Positions 7,705-16,791 are shown, counted from the first letter of the stretch. The stretch is DNA of 64,000 nucleotides from Lysinibacillus boronitolerans JCM 21713 = 10a = NBRC 103108 (GCF_000772935.1 NZ_JPVR01000079.1:124001-188000); one strand, 5' to 3'. Numbers and translations are program-made. The notes: generated by a model from the sequence alone, not told the origin.

Positions 7705-9276
7705 ATGGGAAGAAAAATTTGGGTGTTTGATACAACTTTACGTGATGGCGAACAGGTGCCTGGAGCAAAGCTAAATCTTTATGAAAAAGTAGAGATCGCT
7801 CAGCAGCTGAAAAAATTAGGTGTCGATATTATTGAAGCTGGATTCCCCGCTTCCTCTCAAGGTGATTTTGATGCCGTCAAAGCTGTAGCTGAAAAGGTTG
7901 GCAATACAAACGACATTATGATTACAGCATTAGCACGTGCTGTAAAGGCTGACATTGATGCCGTCTATAATGCTGTGAAGTATGCTCAAAACCCGATGAT
8001 TCACATGGTACTAGGAACCTCTGATATTCATGTGGAGAAAAAATTCAGCAAGTCAAAAGATCAAATTTTACAAATAGGCGTGGATGCTGTGAAATACGCT
8101 AAAACATTATTGCCGCAAGTTCAATATTCCACAGAGGATGCCTCTCGTTCTGACTTTGAATATCTTTGGAAAACAATTGAAGCTGTTATGAGAGCTGGCG
8201 CAACGATGATTAACGTTCCTGATACGGTTGGCTTTGCAGAGCCAGAGGAATTTGGAGAAATGATTTTTAAATTAAATGACCGTATGAAAAACTTAGATGA
8301 TAGCGTTCTTTTAAGCGTTCATTGTCACAATGATCTTGGAATGGCAACGGCTAATACGCTAGCTGCAATTAAAAATGGTGCAGATAAGGTAGAGTGTACA
8401 ATCAATGGTATCGGTGAACGCGCAGGTAATGCTGCATTAGAAGAAGTTGTCATGGCACTTAAAACTCGTAGCTCCGTCTACAATGCAGAAACACGTATTA
8501 ATACAAAAGAAATTATGAATACTTCACGTCTTGTTTCTAGCTTTATGGGCTTAGATGTACAGGTCAATAAAGCCATTACAGGAGATAATGCATTTGCCCA
8601 TTCTTCTGGTATTCACCAAGATGGTTTGTTAAAATCGCGTGATGCTTATGAAATCGTCCATCCTGAGGATGTAGGTCTTGATGATATGGAGCTAGTACTA
8701 ACAGCTCGATCTGGTCGCCATGCAGTGAAAAATGCTCTTGAAAAATTAGGTTTTACTAATCTTTCAACAGAGGAATTTGAAGGTATTTTCGAAGGATTCT
8801 TAAAGCTAGCCGATGCGAAGAAAGAAGTATATGATCACGATTTATATGTTATTGTTGAAAGCTATTATGAAAAACATGATGCCAATAATAAAAATGCTAC
8901 ACATTATAGTGAGCAATTCTTTGATTTTGATGATCTACAAGTCGTCAGCAATACAAGCTTCCCTTCAGCAAGTGTTAAGGTTCGAAAAGGCGGCGAAGTA
9001 TTTAAAGCTAGTGCAGTAGGCTCTGGTCCAATTGATGCCCTCTATTCAGCCATTGCAGAAATTACAAATATGGATGTAAAACTAGTGGAATATAATATCA
9101 ATAGTGTTTCACGAGGCAAAGAGGCTTTAGGTAAAGTAAAAATTACGATTGAGCATGAAGGCGAAAAGTATATTGCAAAAGCAGCAGATACAGATATTCT
9201 TAAGGCAAGTGCATTAGCCTATATTAATGCGATTAATAGCATTGTAGTGACAAAATTAACACCTGTTATGAATTAA
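7705..9276 (+). CDS. leuA: 2-isopropylmalate synthase
   Basis: 523 residues. It condenses acetyl-CoA with 2-oxoisovalerate, the first committed step of leucine synthesis. The N-terminal TIM barrel shows TTLRDGEQVPG at about 9-19, the metal motif HCHNDLG, and GERAGNAALEE. The C-terminal third matches the LeuA regulatory dimer domain. A homologous family, citramalate synthase, is the main alternative, but length, the GDNAFAHSSGIHQDG motif and the leucine T-box favour LeuA. The usual S after DGEQ is V, and the usual GKHSGRHA reads TARSGRHA. ATG 7705 has AAGGAG nine bases upstream; a TTG two codons earlier is too close. It stands alone, without leuBCD. Confidence 0.85.
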   Translation: MGRKIWVFDTTLRDGEQVPGAKLNLYEKVEIAQQLKKLGVDIIEAGFPASSQGDFDAVKAVAEKVGNTNDIMITALARAVKADIDAVYNAVKYAQNPMIHMVLGTSDIHVEKKFSKSKDQILQIGVDAVKYAKTLLPQVQYSTEDASRSDFEYLWKTIEAVMRAGATMINVPDTVGFAEPEEFGEMIFKLNDRMKNLDDSVLLSVHCHNDLGMATANTLAAIKNGADKVECTINGIGERAGNAALEEVVMALKTRSSVYNAETRINTKEIMNTSRLVSSFMGLDVQVNKAITGDNAFAHSSGIHQDGLLKSRDAYEIVHPEDVGLDDMELVLTARSGRHAVKNALEKLGFTNLSTEEFEGIFEGFLKLADAKKEVYDHDLYVIVESYYEKHDANNKNATHYSEQFFDFDDLQVVSNTSFPSASVKVRKGGEVFKASAVGSGPIDALYSAIAEITNMDVKLVEYNINSVSRGKEALGKVKITIEHEGEKYIAKAADTDILKASALAYINAINSIVVTKLTPVMN

Positions 9277-9284
9277 ATGAAAAT

Positions 9285-9322
9285 AGCAAAGCAGTATGGC
9301 TCTTGCGCCATACTGCTTTTTC
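9285..9322. terminator. Shared terminator between leuA and metG
   Basis: Stem AAAGCAGTATGGC / GCCATACTGCTTT with T runs on both strands. Confidence 0.9.
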
Positions 9323-9326
9323 AATC

Positions 9327-10961
9327 CTAGTGACTATCCCTAACTAGTTTTTGATATTCCTCATCGATTCGTTCGATATCAAGACGTTCAAATAATGGTG
9401 TCACCTCTCGAATGACTTTAGGGAGATCTACCTGCTCATGCCACATCATTTCATTTATACCTAACATATTTCTTACTTTCTTTGCTGAAAACGGTAAGAA
9501 AGGATGCAGCAGCTGTCCTAAATTCGCAATGATATAGACGCAAGTTGCTAATGTACGATTACCTGCCTCTATGTTTTCTTTTACCTGTAGCCATGGCTGT
9601 TGTTCATCAAAATAACGATTAGCACCGCGAATATACTCAAAAATGGATTCTAACGCCTGCTTGAAATGACCACCTTCGATAAGAACACCCGCTTCATTAA
9701 ACAATTGTACGGTTTGTTTTCGAATGTCGCTATCCACCTCCGCTTGTGGCACCTGACAAGCAAATGATTTCTCAATAAACTTCAATGTACGGTTTACAAA
9801 ATTTCCATAGGCTCCGAGTAGTTCGCCATTATGGCTATAAATAAATTCCCGCCATGAAAAATCAGTATCACGATTTTCTGGCGCATTCATCGTTAAGAAA
9901 TAACGAATAGAGTCCGCATCATAACGGCTTAAAATATAAGGAACCCATACAGCCCAATTCTGACTAGTAGATAATTTGCGTTTTTCTAATGTTAAATACT
10001 CATTAGATACGATATGGGTAGGCAATGCCTTGGATCCAATTCCCATTAAAATGGCTGGCCAAATAACTGTATGGAATGGAATATTATCCTTCCCATGTAC
10101 ATAGTATGAAATGGTCTCTTCATTCCATAAATCTTCAATAGCTATTTGATGCTCTTTTGCCCATTCCAAGCTTGCTGTTAAGTACCCTGCTACAGCTTCA
10201 ATCCATACATATATTTTTTTCCCTTCAAAACCTGGCACTGGAACATCTATGCCATTCGGTAAATCTCTTGTTACCGCTCGGTCAGGAACTCCCTCTGCCA
10301 AGTATCGCTCCGTTAACCCTAAAGCATTGTCACGCCAACGTTTCTCGGCTTTCGCTTGTGCTAAATAAGACTCCAACCTTCCTTGAAATTGACTAAAGGT
10401 AAAATAAAAGTGCTCAGTTTCTCGAATAACAGGTTCGTTCCCACATATTTTGCAGCGCTTATCAATTAAATCCAATGGGTCTAAAATTTCTGAGCAGTTA
10501 TCACATTGATCTCCCCTTGCTTTCGCTCCACAATTTGGACAGAGCCCCTCGACAAATCGATCTGGTAGAAATTGTTTATCCGTCTCACAGTAAGCCTGTT
10601 CAATTTTCTTCTTGTATAAGAAATTATTAGCCAGTAGCTGTAAGAAAAGGGCCTTAACGGATTCATGGTGGTGCTCCGCATCCGTTCTTGTGTACAAATC
10701 ATAGGTAAATCCTAAATCATGAAAGCATCTAGTAAACTCCTCATGATAGTGATTAGCTATAGCTTCTGTCGTTGTATTTTCTTGGGCGGCACGAATAGAA
10801 ATGGGTGTACCATTACAATCACTGCCTGATACATATAAAACCTGCTCACCTTTTTGTCGGTAATATCTAGCCAAAATATCACCTGGTAATAATGCGGCAA
10901 CATGCCCTAAATGCAAAGAGCCATTTGCATACGGCCAAGCGCCTCCAATAACAATTGTCAT
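9327..10961 (-). CDS. metG: Methionyl-tRNA synthetase, zinc-knuckle type
   Basis: 544 residues. It charges tRNA-Met with methionine. The class I signature HLGH is near residue 17. A double zinc-knuckle insertion follows at about 142-190 (CPNC...CDNC...CKIC), then the conserved W/Y-rich methionine pocket and an alpha-helical anticodon domain. The KMSKS loop reads KRKLSTS, a loose version. There is no C-terminal tRNA-binding EMAP-type domain, so the protein is shorter than the usual Bacillus enzyme. It may be a second MetRS beside the housekeeping one. It is expressed from its own methionine T-box. Confidence 0.88.
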   Translation of the reverse strand: MTIVIGGAWPYANGSLHLGHVAALLPGDILARYYRQKGEQVLYVSGSDCNGTPISIRAAQENTTTEAIANHYHEEFTRCFHDLGFTYDLYTRTDAEHHHESVKALFLQLLANNFLYKKKIEQAYCETDKQFLPDRFVEGLCPNCGAKARGDQCDNCSEILDPLDLIDKRCKICGNEPVIRETEHFYFTFSQFQGRLESYLAQAKAEKRWRDNALGLTERYLAEGVPDRAVTRDLPNGIDVPVPGFEGKKIYVWIEAVAGYLTASLEWAKEHQIAIEDLWNEETISYYVHGKDNIPFHTVIWPAILMGIGSKALPTHIVSNEYLTLEKRKLSTSQNWAVWVPYILSRYDADSIRYFLTMNAPENRDTDFSWREFIYSHNGELLGAYGNFVNRTLKFIEKSFACQVPQAEVDSDIRKQTVQLFNEAGVLIEGGHFKQALESIFEYIRGANRYFDEQQPWLQVKENIEAGNRTLATCVYIIANLGQLLHPFLPFSAKKVRNMLGINEMMWHEQVDLPKVIREVTPLFERLDIERIDEEYQKLVRDSH

Positions 10962-10984
10962 TCTAAATTGCTCCCCTCACAGAA

Positions 10985-11294
10985 AAAATAGTAAAAAAAA
11001 ATCGCCCTAATCAAATCTGATTAGGACGAGTATACCCGTGTTACCACCTATATTTACAAATAGCTCACGCTATTTGCCTCTATCAGTACGTCTTCACTCA
11101 AAAAAGAGATACTGCTGCTGTTGTAACGAGTGCCCATCTCGTCGTAATCTACTGGCTAAAAAGCTTTCGGTACGAAGCTCAAAGGTCATTTTCAAAAGGG
11201 TTCATTTACCTCATTTCCACCAACAGAGGCTCTCTATAAAATGCTAATCCAATTTACTTTTCCTTCTCAATGCTTTTTCTATAGGATTGGCATT
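10985..11294 (-). ncRNA. T-box leader, methionine (AUG) specifier
   Basis: On the minus strand: AGAGAGCC of stem I, the specifier context GAAA-ATG-ACCTTTGAGCT (ATG at 11188-11190), the T-box AGGTGGTAACACGGG at 11035-11049, then a terminator. Uncharged tRNA-Met would switch on metG. The specifier agrees with the product. A further helix near the 5' end (ATGCCAATCC with GGATTAGCAT) precedes stem I. Confidence 0.92.
10992..11032 (-). terminator. Regulated terminator of the metG T-box
   Basis: Minus-strand stem TCGTCCTAATCAGA / TCTGATTAGG-type arms (CCTAATCAGATTTGATTAGG) followed by nine T residues. Confidence 0.88.
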
Positions 11295-11295
11295 A

Positions 11296-11324
11296 TTTTA
11301 CGCCTTCTTGTGAGGAAATGCAAT
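11296..11324 (-). promoter_or_regulatory. Sigma-A promoter of the metG leader
   Basis: Minus strand: TTGCAT, 17-bp spacer, TAAAAT, immediately upstream of the T-box leader. Confidence 0.7.
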
Positions 11325-11367
11325 GTTTGTCGCTAAATCATCCCTTTTTTTGATACACTTTCTTAAG

Positions 11368-12015
11368 TTAATCGAATGTAACCTTTAGCAAATCAGTTAA
11401 ATCATCAATTACTATATCTGCTTTTTCTAACTCCTTATCTTGTGCAAAGTCAAAGCGAACACCTATTGATAGTAATTGATTGTCCTGTGCAGCTTGGATA
11501 TCCGAAGAACGATCTCCTACCACTGCTCCATAATCAATTTTATTTTCATCTACAACTCTTTTGACCAGATCCGATTTATGCCCACTTGCAATTGCTTGAA
11601 TGCTATAGATTCCCTTTATAAAACGCTCCAACTGATAGGTTTCGACGATTGCTTGTAAATAGTCAACCTGTCCATTACTCGCTATGTATAACGGATAATT
11701 CTCTGACAATGTTGCAAGGGTTTGTTCAGCGTTTGGATACAAAGCACCTTTATGTCCACGTATTTGCTCAATCAGCTTTACATGGAATAATACATTGCTC
11801 TCTTCTCGTATCTCTAAAGCATGCATAGGACATAATGTTTCCCACACAACAGGTAAAGGAACCCCCATTATTTCTCTATATTTTTCTATAGGTGTTTCTC
11901 CCTGCCACAAGCCGTTTGTCCGCAGCACATCAAATGTTGCGTCGAGCGCAGGCTCTAAAATAAGATTGGTTTGAAATAATGTTCCGTCCATATCAAAAAT
12001 AAACGCTTTATTCAT
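11368..12015 (-). CDS. HAD-superfamily phosphatase, PGP-like
   Basis: 215 residues with the HAD nucleophile motif DMDGT at about 8-12, motif II (IASNGQ), a lysine in motif III (GHKSDL) and motif IV (VGDRSSDI). The alpha-helical cap between motifs I and II fits phosphoglycolate-phosphatase or beta-phosphoglucomutase-type HADs. The substrate is unknown. It is the last gene of the rsgA-fosB-HAD operon, starting 15 bases after fosB ends, with AAGGAGAG before the ATG. Its place in that operon is the only hint of a stress-related role. Confidence 0.8.
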   Translation of the reverse strand: MNKAFIFDMDGTLFQTNLILEPALDATFDVLRTNGLWQGETPIEKYREIMGVPLPVVWETLCPMHALEIREESNVLFHVKLIEQIRGHKGALYPNAEQTLATLSENYPLYIASNGQVDYLQAIVETYQLERFIKGIYSIQAIASGHKSDLVKRVVDENKIDYGAVVGDRSSDIQAAQDNQLLSIGVRFDFAQDKELEKADIVIDDLTDLLKVTFD

Positions 12016-12030
12016 AAAATCTCTCCTTAA

Positions 12031-12456
12031 TTAGTTATCAAAAAACACCATATGCTGCTTTTCTTGCTTATAATAATCCAAACGATCTTGCAAAGTTCCT
12101 GTATGAAATTCAAATTTATGACCATCAGGATCTGTAAAGTAAATTGATTTTTTATCCTTTTCATCTCTTGGCCGACCTGCTAAAATATTGACCTTTAGCT
12201 GCACCAATCTGTCATACACCTTATCAAAGTCATCCTCAGCGATTGTGAAAGCAATGTGTGTATAGGAATGATGGATGTCATTACGGGGTATATCCTTTTC
12301 TACATTCAGAGCTAGCCACAGCCCATTTACATCAAAATAGGCTGTGCTGTTCCCCTTTACTAGCAACTTGGCATCGAATACTTTTTCATAAAATGTGATG
12401 GATTCCTCTAAATTAGAAACTGAAAACAATAAATGATTGATGTTTTGAATTGTCAT
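12031..12456 (-). CDS. fosB: Metallothiol transferase FosB (fosfomycin resistance)
   Basis: 141 residues of the vicinal-oxygen-chelate fold. FosB adds bacillithiol to the epoxide of fosfomycin with a divalent metal. The expected ligands are visible: His in INHLLFSV near residue 7, His in SYTHIAF near 66, and Glu in GHKFEFHTG near 115. The tail [10 protein letters not shown] is characteristic of FosB. The start is ATG at 12456, seven bases after AGGAG; the reading frame is open further upstream but has no site. It lies 17 bases after the rsgA stop, so it is read from the rsgA promoter and attenuator. BstA elsewhere in the window supports bacillithiol use. Confidence 0.92.
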   Translation of the reverse strand: MTIQNINHLLFSVSNLEESITFYEKVFDAKLLVKGNSTAYFDVNGLWLALNVEKDIPRNDIHHSYTHIAFTIAEDDFDKVYDRLVQLKVNILAGRPRDEKDKKSIYFTDPDGHKFEFHTGTLQDRLDYYKQEKQHMVFFDN

Positions 12457-12473
12457 GGCTGTGCTCCTATTGA

Positions 12474-13544
12474 TTATTTCTTCCCCTTTTTCATTCCCTT
12501 GGCTATTTGCTTCCACTTGCGTTGCTCCTCAAGTTTTGCTTGCGTATTTGTTTTGCGCTCCATATAAGCCAATTCTCTTTGCAGCTTAAAATAGCTTTGT
12601 AGACGATATTGGTCCAAGTCCCCATCTACTATAGCTTGCTGCACAGCACAATAAGGCTCTTTTTGATGTGTACAATCACGATATCGACAAGCCGTTGCTA
12701 GTTCCTCAATATCTTGAAAGCTAGAAGCTAAACTATCCCCTTGATCCCACAATTGAAGCTCACGCATCCCTGGCGTATCAATTAGACAGCCGCCAGCAGG
12801 CAATACTACTAGCTCTCGATGGGTTGTTGTATGTCGTCCCTTGGCATCATCCTCACGTATACCCGCTACTTTCATCAGTATCTCACCACATAAAGCATTT
12901 GTTAATGTGGATTTCCCTGCTCCAGAAGACCCCAATAATGCCCCCGTCACCCCCTCTGTGAATAGCGCTTGAATTTCCTTTAGACCTTCGCCTGAAAGAG
13001 CACTCGTTACGAAGATATCCACACCAAAGGCTACAGACTCCACTTCTTGTACTAAGCTCGAAACATCCTCGCATAAATCAGCTTTTGTCAGGACAATAAT
13101 GGGCTTTGCACCTGAATCCCAAGCAGCCACTAAATATCTCTCCAAACGTCGAACATTAAAATCTGCGTTCAAGCTCATAACAAGTAACACAATATCGACA
13201 TTTGATGCGACAATCTGTTCTTGAATTTCCGTTCCTGCAACTTTACGTGAAAATACAGATTTTCGTTGGAATAGCTGATGAATAATTGCTCGTTCCTCAC
13301 CAGGCATTTTCTCCACTAGCACCCAATCACCAACTGCTGGATAGTCCTCCCTCGCTAAAGATGTATACGCATAATGACCAGCAATTGTCGCAAGCCATTC
13401 TCCCTCTTCAGCTAACACCCGATAAGAATGCTTATGCTCTAAAGTAACCCTTGCAGGCACACAATTTTTTAATTTAGCCTGTTTTTTCATTTCTATCATT
13501 TGCTCTTCAAAATATGTTGTAAAACCTAATGTTGTTAAATTCAA
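12474..13544 (-). CDS. rsgA: Ribosome-associated GTPase RsgA, probable second copy
   Basis: 356 residues. RsgA is a circularly permuted GTPase that checks late 30S maturation. The order seen is OB-fold (about 25-95), G4 LTKAD, G1 [10 protein letters not shown]3 DTPGM, then a C-terminal zinc finger C-x4-C-x-H-x5-C ([14 protein letters not shown]). Housekeeping rsgA of Bacillales usually sits beside prkC and rpe and is about 295 residues; this longer copy is with fosB, so it is likely a paralogue. The start is TTG at 13544 with AGGAGGA before it. A leader with an upstream ORF and a switchable terminator precedes it. A role in antibiotic tolerance is inferred only from this context. Confidence 0.88.
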   Translation of the reverse strand: MNLTTLGFTTYFEEQMIEMKKQAKLKNCVPARVTLEHKHSYRVLAEEGEWLATIAGHYAYTSLAREDYPAVGDWVLVEKMPGEERAIIHQLFQRKSVFSRKVAGTEIQEQIVASNVDIVLLVMSLNADFNVRRLERYLVAAWDSGAKPIIVLTKADLCEDVSSLVQEVESVAFGVDIFVTSALSGEGLKEIQALFTEGVTGALLGSSGAGKSTLTNALCGEILMKVAGIREDDAKGRHTTTHRELVVLPAGGCLIDTPGMRELQLWDQGDSLASSFQDIEELATACRYRDCTHQKEPYCAVQQAIVDGDLDQYRLQSYFKLQRELAYMERKTNTQAKLEEQRKWKQIAKGMKKGKK

Positions 13545-13634
13545 TTTATTTTCCTCCTAAACGTATGATGCCTCAGCGAAAATAGTTGTCATCCGCAAGA
13601 GGCCCTATCGCAATTCACCTTTTGGAACTACAAT

Positions 13635-13672
13635 AAAAAACCTTGTAGCTGCAATTCGGCAGTTACAAGGTT
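13635..13672 (-). terminator. Switchable terminator in the rsgA leader
   Basis: 14-bp stem AACCTTGTAACTGC / GCAGCTACAAGGTT (one G-U pair), followed on the minus strand by TTTTTTATTG. It ends about 90 bases before the rsgA start, so it would prevent operon expression unless disrupted. Confidence 0.85.
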
Positions 13673-13722
13673 TCACAGGCACGTTTAAAAGATACACAAA
13701 TACCCCGAGTTATGGCACGGCG

Positions 13723-13797
13723 TCACTTTGTATATTTTAGGCGTGTGAAATTGAACAAACCGAATTGCAGTTCGCTAATTACAGATCTATTCATCAT
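13723..13797 (-). CDS. Putative 24-residue leader peptide
   Basis: ATG ATG at 13797, with AGGTG seven bases upstream, opens a 24-codon frame ending in TGA at 13723. The peptide begins MMNRSVISELQFG. Codons 10-13 form the 5' arm of the proposed antiterminator. A ribosome finishing the frame would cover that arm and let the terminator form; one stalled in the first few codons would leave it free. Too short for homology; the call depends on the ribosome binding site and its placement. Confidence 0.5.
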   Translation of the reverse strand: MMNRSVISELQFGLFNFTRLKYTK

Positions 13798-13830
13798 GTC
13801 ACATCACCTACTTTCCATTTAGTTGTTATC

Positions 13831-13859
13831 AATATAGCTAAATTTTCAGAAATTGTCAA
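13831..13859 (-). promoter_or_regulatory. Sigma-A promoter of the rsgA-fosB leader
   Basis: Minus strand TTGACA, exactly 17 bp, TATATT: near consensus. Transcription would start near 13824. Confidence 0.85.
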
Positions 13860-13936
13860 TTACAATATTATAAGCATTTATTCCAATCATCCACGCATAC
13901 AATGAACAAAACCATTAAATGCGAGGAGATGTTGGA

Positions 13937-15019
13937 TTGCCTAAAATCATTTCAATTAGCACATATCAACCACCTTACACATTACAGCAAGATAACGCAG
14001 AGGAACTAACGAAAGAGCTTTTTTATGCAAAAATTCCAAAACTAGAGCGCTACTTAAAGGTTTTTGAAAATGGTGGCATCAACACACGCCATTTTTGTGT
14101 GCCAGCTGAATGGCATCGTACGAATCACTCCTTTGAAGAACGTAATAATTTATATATTGAGTTAGCTACACAATACAGCGTAAATGTCATTCAAGCATGT
14201 TTAGCTAATACAGCTTTTTTATCCTCACCTATTCCTACTGAGGACATCGATGCCATCATTTTTGTTAGCAGTACAGGAATTTCAACACCTAGCATTGACG
14301 CACGTGTTATGAACAAAATTCCCTTTTCAGATCGACTTAAACGCATTCCTCTATGGGGTCTTGGTTGTGCAGGAGGAGCCGCTGGTATAAGCAGAGCCTA
14401 TGATTTTTGTAAAGCCCATCCATATGCAAAGGTACTTGTCGTTTGTGTCGAGTTATGTAGCCTCACTTTTCAGCCAAATGATTTTTCTAAAAGTAATTTA
14501 ATTGGTGCTTCTCTTTTTGCCGATGGTGCAGCATGCATACTTGTTTGTGGGGATGAAGTAGCTATCGCAACAAAAAGGCCAACCCCTAATATTATAGCTA
14601 CAGGTTCTAAATGGATGCCAGATTCGGAAAATGTAATGGGTTGGGATGTGAAAAACAACGGGTTTCATGTCGTTTTCCAAAAAAGTATTCCTTCTATTAT
14701 TACCAATTGGCTTGGACCTTTCATTGAGCAATTTTTAATGGCACAAGGACTGTATAGCGAACAATTGACTCATTTTATTGCGCATCCTGGAGGAAAAAAG
14801 GTATTAAAAGCTTATGAAGATACACTTTATCTATCTCCCCAAAAAACCGACATTTCTCGGGAAATATTGAGACGACATGGTAATATGTCATCACCAACAG
14901 TGTTATACGTATTAGAGCAGTTTATGTTAAATGAAGGACAAGTGGAGGATACAGGCTTGCTCGTAGCTCTTGGCCCTGGTTTTTGTGCAGAAGCTGTATT
15001 ATTAAACTGGAGGGAGTAA
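13937..15019 (+). CDS. bpsA: Type III polyketide synthase (alkylpyrone synthase)
   Basis: 360 residues of the chalcone-synthase superfamily. It extends long acyl-CoA starters with malonyl-CoA to give alkylpyrones or alkylresorcinols. The catalytic triad is visible: Cys in GLGCAGGAAG, His in FIAHPGGKK and Asn in GNMSSPTVL. The TTG at 13937 is taken as the start because GAGGAG lies eight bases upstream and the protein then begins at PKIISIS like BpsA. An ATG six codons earlier overlaps the binding site. The methyltransferase bpsB follows after one base, so they form an operon, as in B. subtilis. Confidence 0.92.
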   Translation: MPKIISISTYQPPYTLQQDNAEELTKELFYAKIPKLERYLKVFENGGINTRHFCVPAEWHRTNHSFEERNNLYIELATQYSVNVIQACLANTAFLSSPIPTEDIDAIIFVSSTGISTPSIDARVMNKIPFSDRLKRIPLWGLGCAGGAAGISRAYDFCKAHPYAKVLVVCVELCSLTFQPNDFSKSNLIGASLFADGAACILVCGDEVAIATKRPTPNIIATGSKWMPDSENVMGWDVKNNGFHVVFQKSIPSIITNWLGPFIEQFLMAQGLYSEQLTHFIAHPGGKKVLKAYEDTLYLSPQKTDISREILRRHGNMSSPTVLYVLEQFMLNEGQVEDTGLLVALGPGFCAEAVLLNWRE

Positions 15020-15020
15020 C

Positions 15021-15563
15021 ATGATCTTCTATTTTATTTTTATCCTTGTCGTTCTACAAAGATTGACAGAAGTTGTCATTGCCAAGCGCAATGAGAAATG
15101 GATGCTTTCACAAGGAGCCTATGAAGTAGGTGCTTCACACTACCCCTATATGGTAGCCATGCATATTAGCTTTTTTCTGTTTTTAATAGTGGAAATCGTC
15201 ACAAACAACAATGGTATCTCGCCCTTATTTCCGTTATTTTTTATATTATTTTTAGCAGTGCAGGCTTTGCGGATCTGGTGTATTCGCTCTTTAGGCACTT
15301 TTTGGAATACAAAAATCCTCATTTTACCTGACGCACAAGTTGTTCGTAAAGGGCCATATGAATATATGCGCCACCCCAATTATGCGGTAGTTTGTTTAGA
15401 AATCCTTTTGCTACCACTCATGTTTCAGGCTTACTTTACAGCATTTTGTTTTACATTACTCAATATTACAATGCTTTCTGTCCGAATACCTATAGAAGAA
15501 AAAGCATTACGAGATGCTACTAATTATAATCGTGTATTTCAAAAGAAGATTTCGGAGTCTTAG
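15021..15563 (+). CDS. bpsB: Isoprenylcysteine methyltransferase-family protein, BpsB-like
   Basis: 180 residues with four or five membrane helices and the ICMT-family SAM-binding tail (GPYEYMRHPNYAVV..., ...RIPIEEKAL). In B. subtilis BpsB O-methylates the alkylpyrones made by BpsA; the same coupling here supports the name. It probably acts in the membrane on the hydrophobic polyketide. The ATG follows GGAGGG inside the end of bpsA. The terminator overlaps the last codons. Confidence 0.88.
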   Translation: MIFYFIFILVVLQRLTEVVIAKRNEKWMLSQGAYEVGASHYPYMVAMHISFFLFLIVEIVTNNNGISPLFPLFFILFLAVQALRIWCIRSLGTFWNTKILILPDAQVVRKGPYEYMRHPNYAVVCLEILLLPLMFQAYFTAFCFTLLNITMLSVRIPIEEKALRDATNYNRVFQKKISES

Positions 15564-15580
15564 CCGAAATCTTCTTTTCT
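15543..15580 (+). terminator. Terminator overlapping the end of bpsB
   Basis: Stem AAGAAGATTTCGG / CCGAAATCTTCTT with T-rich tail. The 5' arm lies in the last codons of bpsB. Confidence 0.85.
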
Positions 15581-15583
15581 TCT

Positions 15584-16777
15584 TTATTGCCATTCCCAGT
15601 TAAAGGGATCTTGTAGACGTTCCCAAGGGTTCTGAAACTCTTCATTTGTTAACAGACAGTTGTCCAACTGTTTAGTGATGTCTTCTCGATCTAGATCAAT
15701 GCCAATAATCACAAGTTGTGTCATTCGATCTCCGAACTCTTCATCCCAATCTTCCAATACTTCAGGGCTTTGCTGGAATACATCCTGCTGCTGGGCTTGA
15801 GAAAGTGCCGCTACCCAATAAGAGACTGGTTCAATTTTTGCAGATGACCCCGCTTGCGATAATAATAGCGCAACTTCCTGATGTCTTGCACTCCAAATAA
15901 TACCCTTCGCTCGTACTATTGAATCTGGCATGTGATCACACCACTCAACAAAGCGCATCGGATGAAACGGTCTTTTGCGTTTATAGGTAAAAGAAGAGAT
16001 CCCGTACTCCTCAGTCTCTGGTGTATGGTTTTCATGACCAAGCTCCAACTCCTTTAACCAACCAGCCGATTCAGAGACACGTTCAAAGTCAAAGCGCCCC
16101 GTATTTAAAATTTCAACTGGATCAATAACACCATTTGTTGTACGTATAAGTTTTGCCTCAGGCTGTAATGCACGTAAAATACGTTCTAATCGCTCAAGCT
16201 CCTCTGCGGATACTAAATCGCACTTATTTAAAATAAGGACATCACAAAATTCAATTTGATCAATAAGAAGGTCTGCAACATCACGCTCATCTAATTCACC
16301 AACAGCTTCCTTCCTCTCCAATAAGCTTTCCCCAGACTGAAAATCATGCCAAAAACGATGGGCATCTACGACAGTAACCATTGTATCTAATCGACAAAAC
16401 TTCGTTAAATCAATGCCAAGCTCCTCGTCTAAATAACTAAATGTTTGTGCAACTGGAATCGGCTCACTAATCCCTGTCGATTCAATCAAAATGTAATCAA
16501 TATTGCCTAGCTTCGAAAGACGTTCCACCTCCTGCAATAGATCCTCTCGTAATGTACAGCAAATACAACCATTCGATAGCTCCACAAATTTCTCTTCTGT
16601 ACGTGATATACCGCTACCATTTGCGATAAGCTCCGCATCAATATTAATTTCACTCATATCATTCACAATAACAGCGACACGTAAATCCTTTTTGTTTTGC
16701 AATACATGATTCATCATTGTTGTCTTACCAGAACCTAAATATCCACTCAATACTGTAACAGGAATTTTCTTTGTCAT
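15584..16777 (-). CDS. CobW/COG0523 zinc-responsive GTPase (YciC/ZagA-like)
   Basis: 397 residues. The N-terminal GTPase domain shows the P-loop GYLGSGKTT at about 11-19, the metal-binding CxCC motif (NGCICCTLR) near 72-75, ESTGISEP, and NKCD. A CobW C-terminal domain follows. G3E GTPases of this group deliver zinc to client enzymes under starvation. A Zur-box-like palindrome sits between its promoter and its ATG, matching B. subtilis yciC (zagA). It is divergent from the zinc-independent L33 gene, which has its own Zur box. Function as a zinc chaperone is inferred from family and regulation. Confidence 0.88.
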   Translation of the reverse strand: MTKKIPVTVLSGYLGSGKTTMMNHVLQNKKDLRVAVIVNDMSEINIDAELIANGSGISRTEEKFVELSNGCICCTLREDLLQEVERLSKLGNIDYILIESTGISEPIPVAQTFSYLDEELGIDLTKFCRLDTMVTVVDAHRFWHDFQSGESLLERKEAVGELDERDVADLLIDQIEFCDVLILNKCDLVSAEELERLERILRALQPEAKLIRTTNGVIDPVEILNTGRFDFERVSESAGWLKELELGHENHTPETEEYGISSFTYKRKRPFHPMRFVEWCDHMPDSIVRAKGIIWSARHQEVALLLSQAGSSAKIEPVSYWVAALSQAQQQDVFQQSPEVLEDWDEEFGDRMTQLVIIGIDLDREDITKQLDNCLLTNEEFQNPWERLQDPFNWEWQ

Positions 16778-16791
16778 TCTTACAACTCCTC

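Larger units (their letters stand above)
13635..13824 (-). ncRNA. Candidate attenuator leader of the rsgA-fosB operon
   Basis: From the promoter at 13831-13859 a leader of about 190 nt runs to a strong terminator. A segment at 13760-13770 (CTGCAATTCGG) is a perfect 11-nt reverse complement of 13649-13659 (CCGAATTGCAG), which lies in the loop and 3' arm of the terminator. The two helices cannot coexist. Between them a long imperfect hairpin forms (TTTCACA / TGTGAAA, TACAAA / TTTGTGTA). The 5' arm of the antiterminator lies inside a short ORF. This is the layout of ribosome-mediated transcription attenuation; no known riboswitch class was recognised. Confidence 0.65.

Noticed and set aside
13620..13800. 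Known riboswitch class in the rsgA leader
   Set aside because: Compared by eye with purine, SAM, THF, ZTP, preQ1, c-di-GMP, T-box and guanidine motifs; none fits, while a short ORF does.
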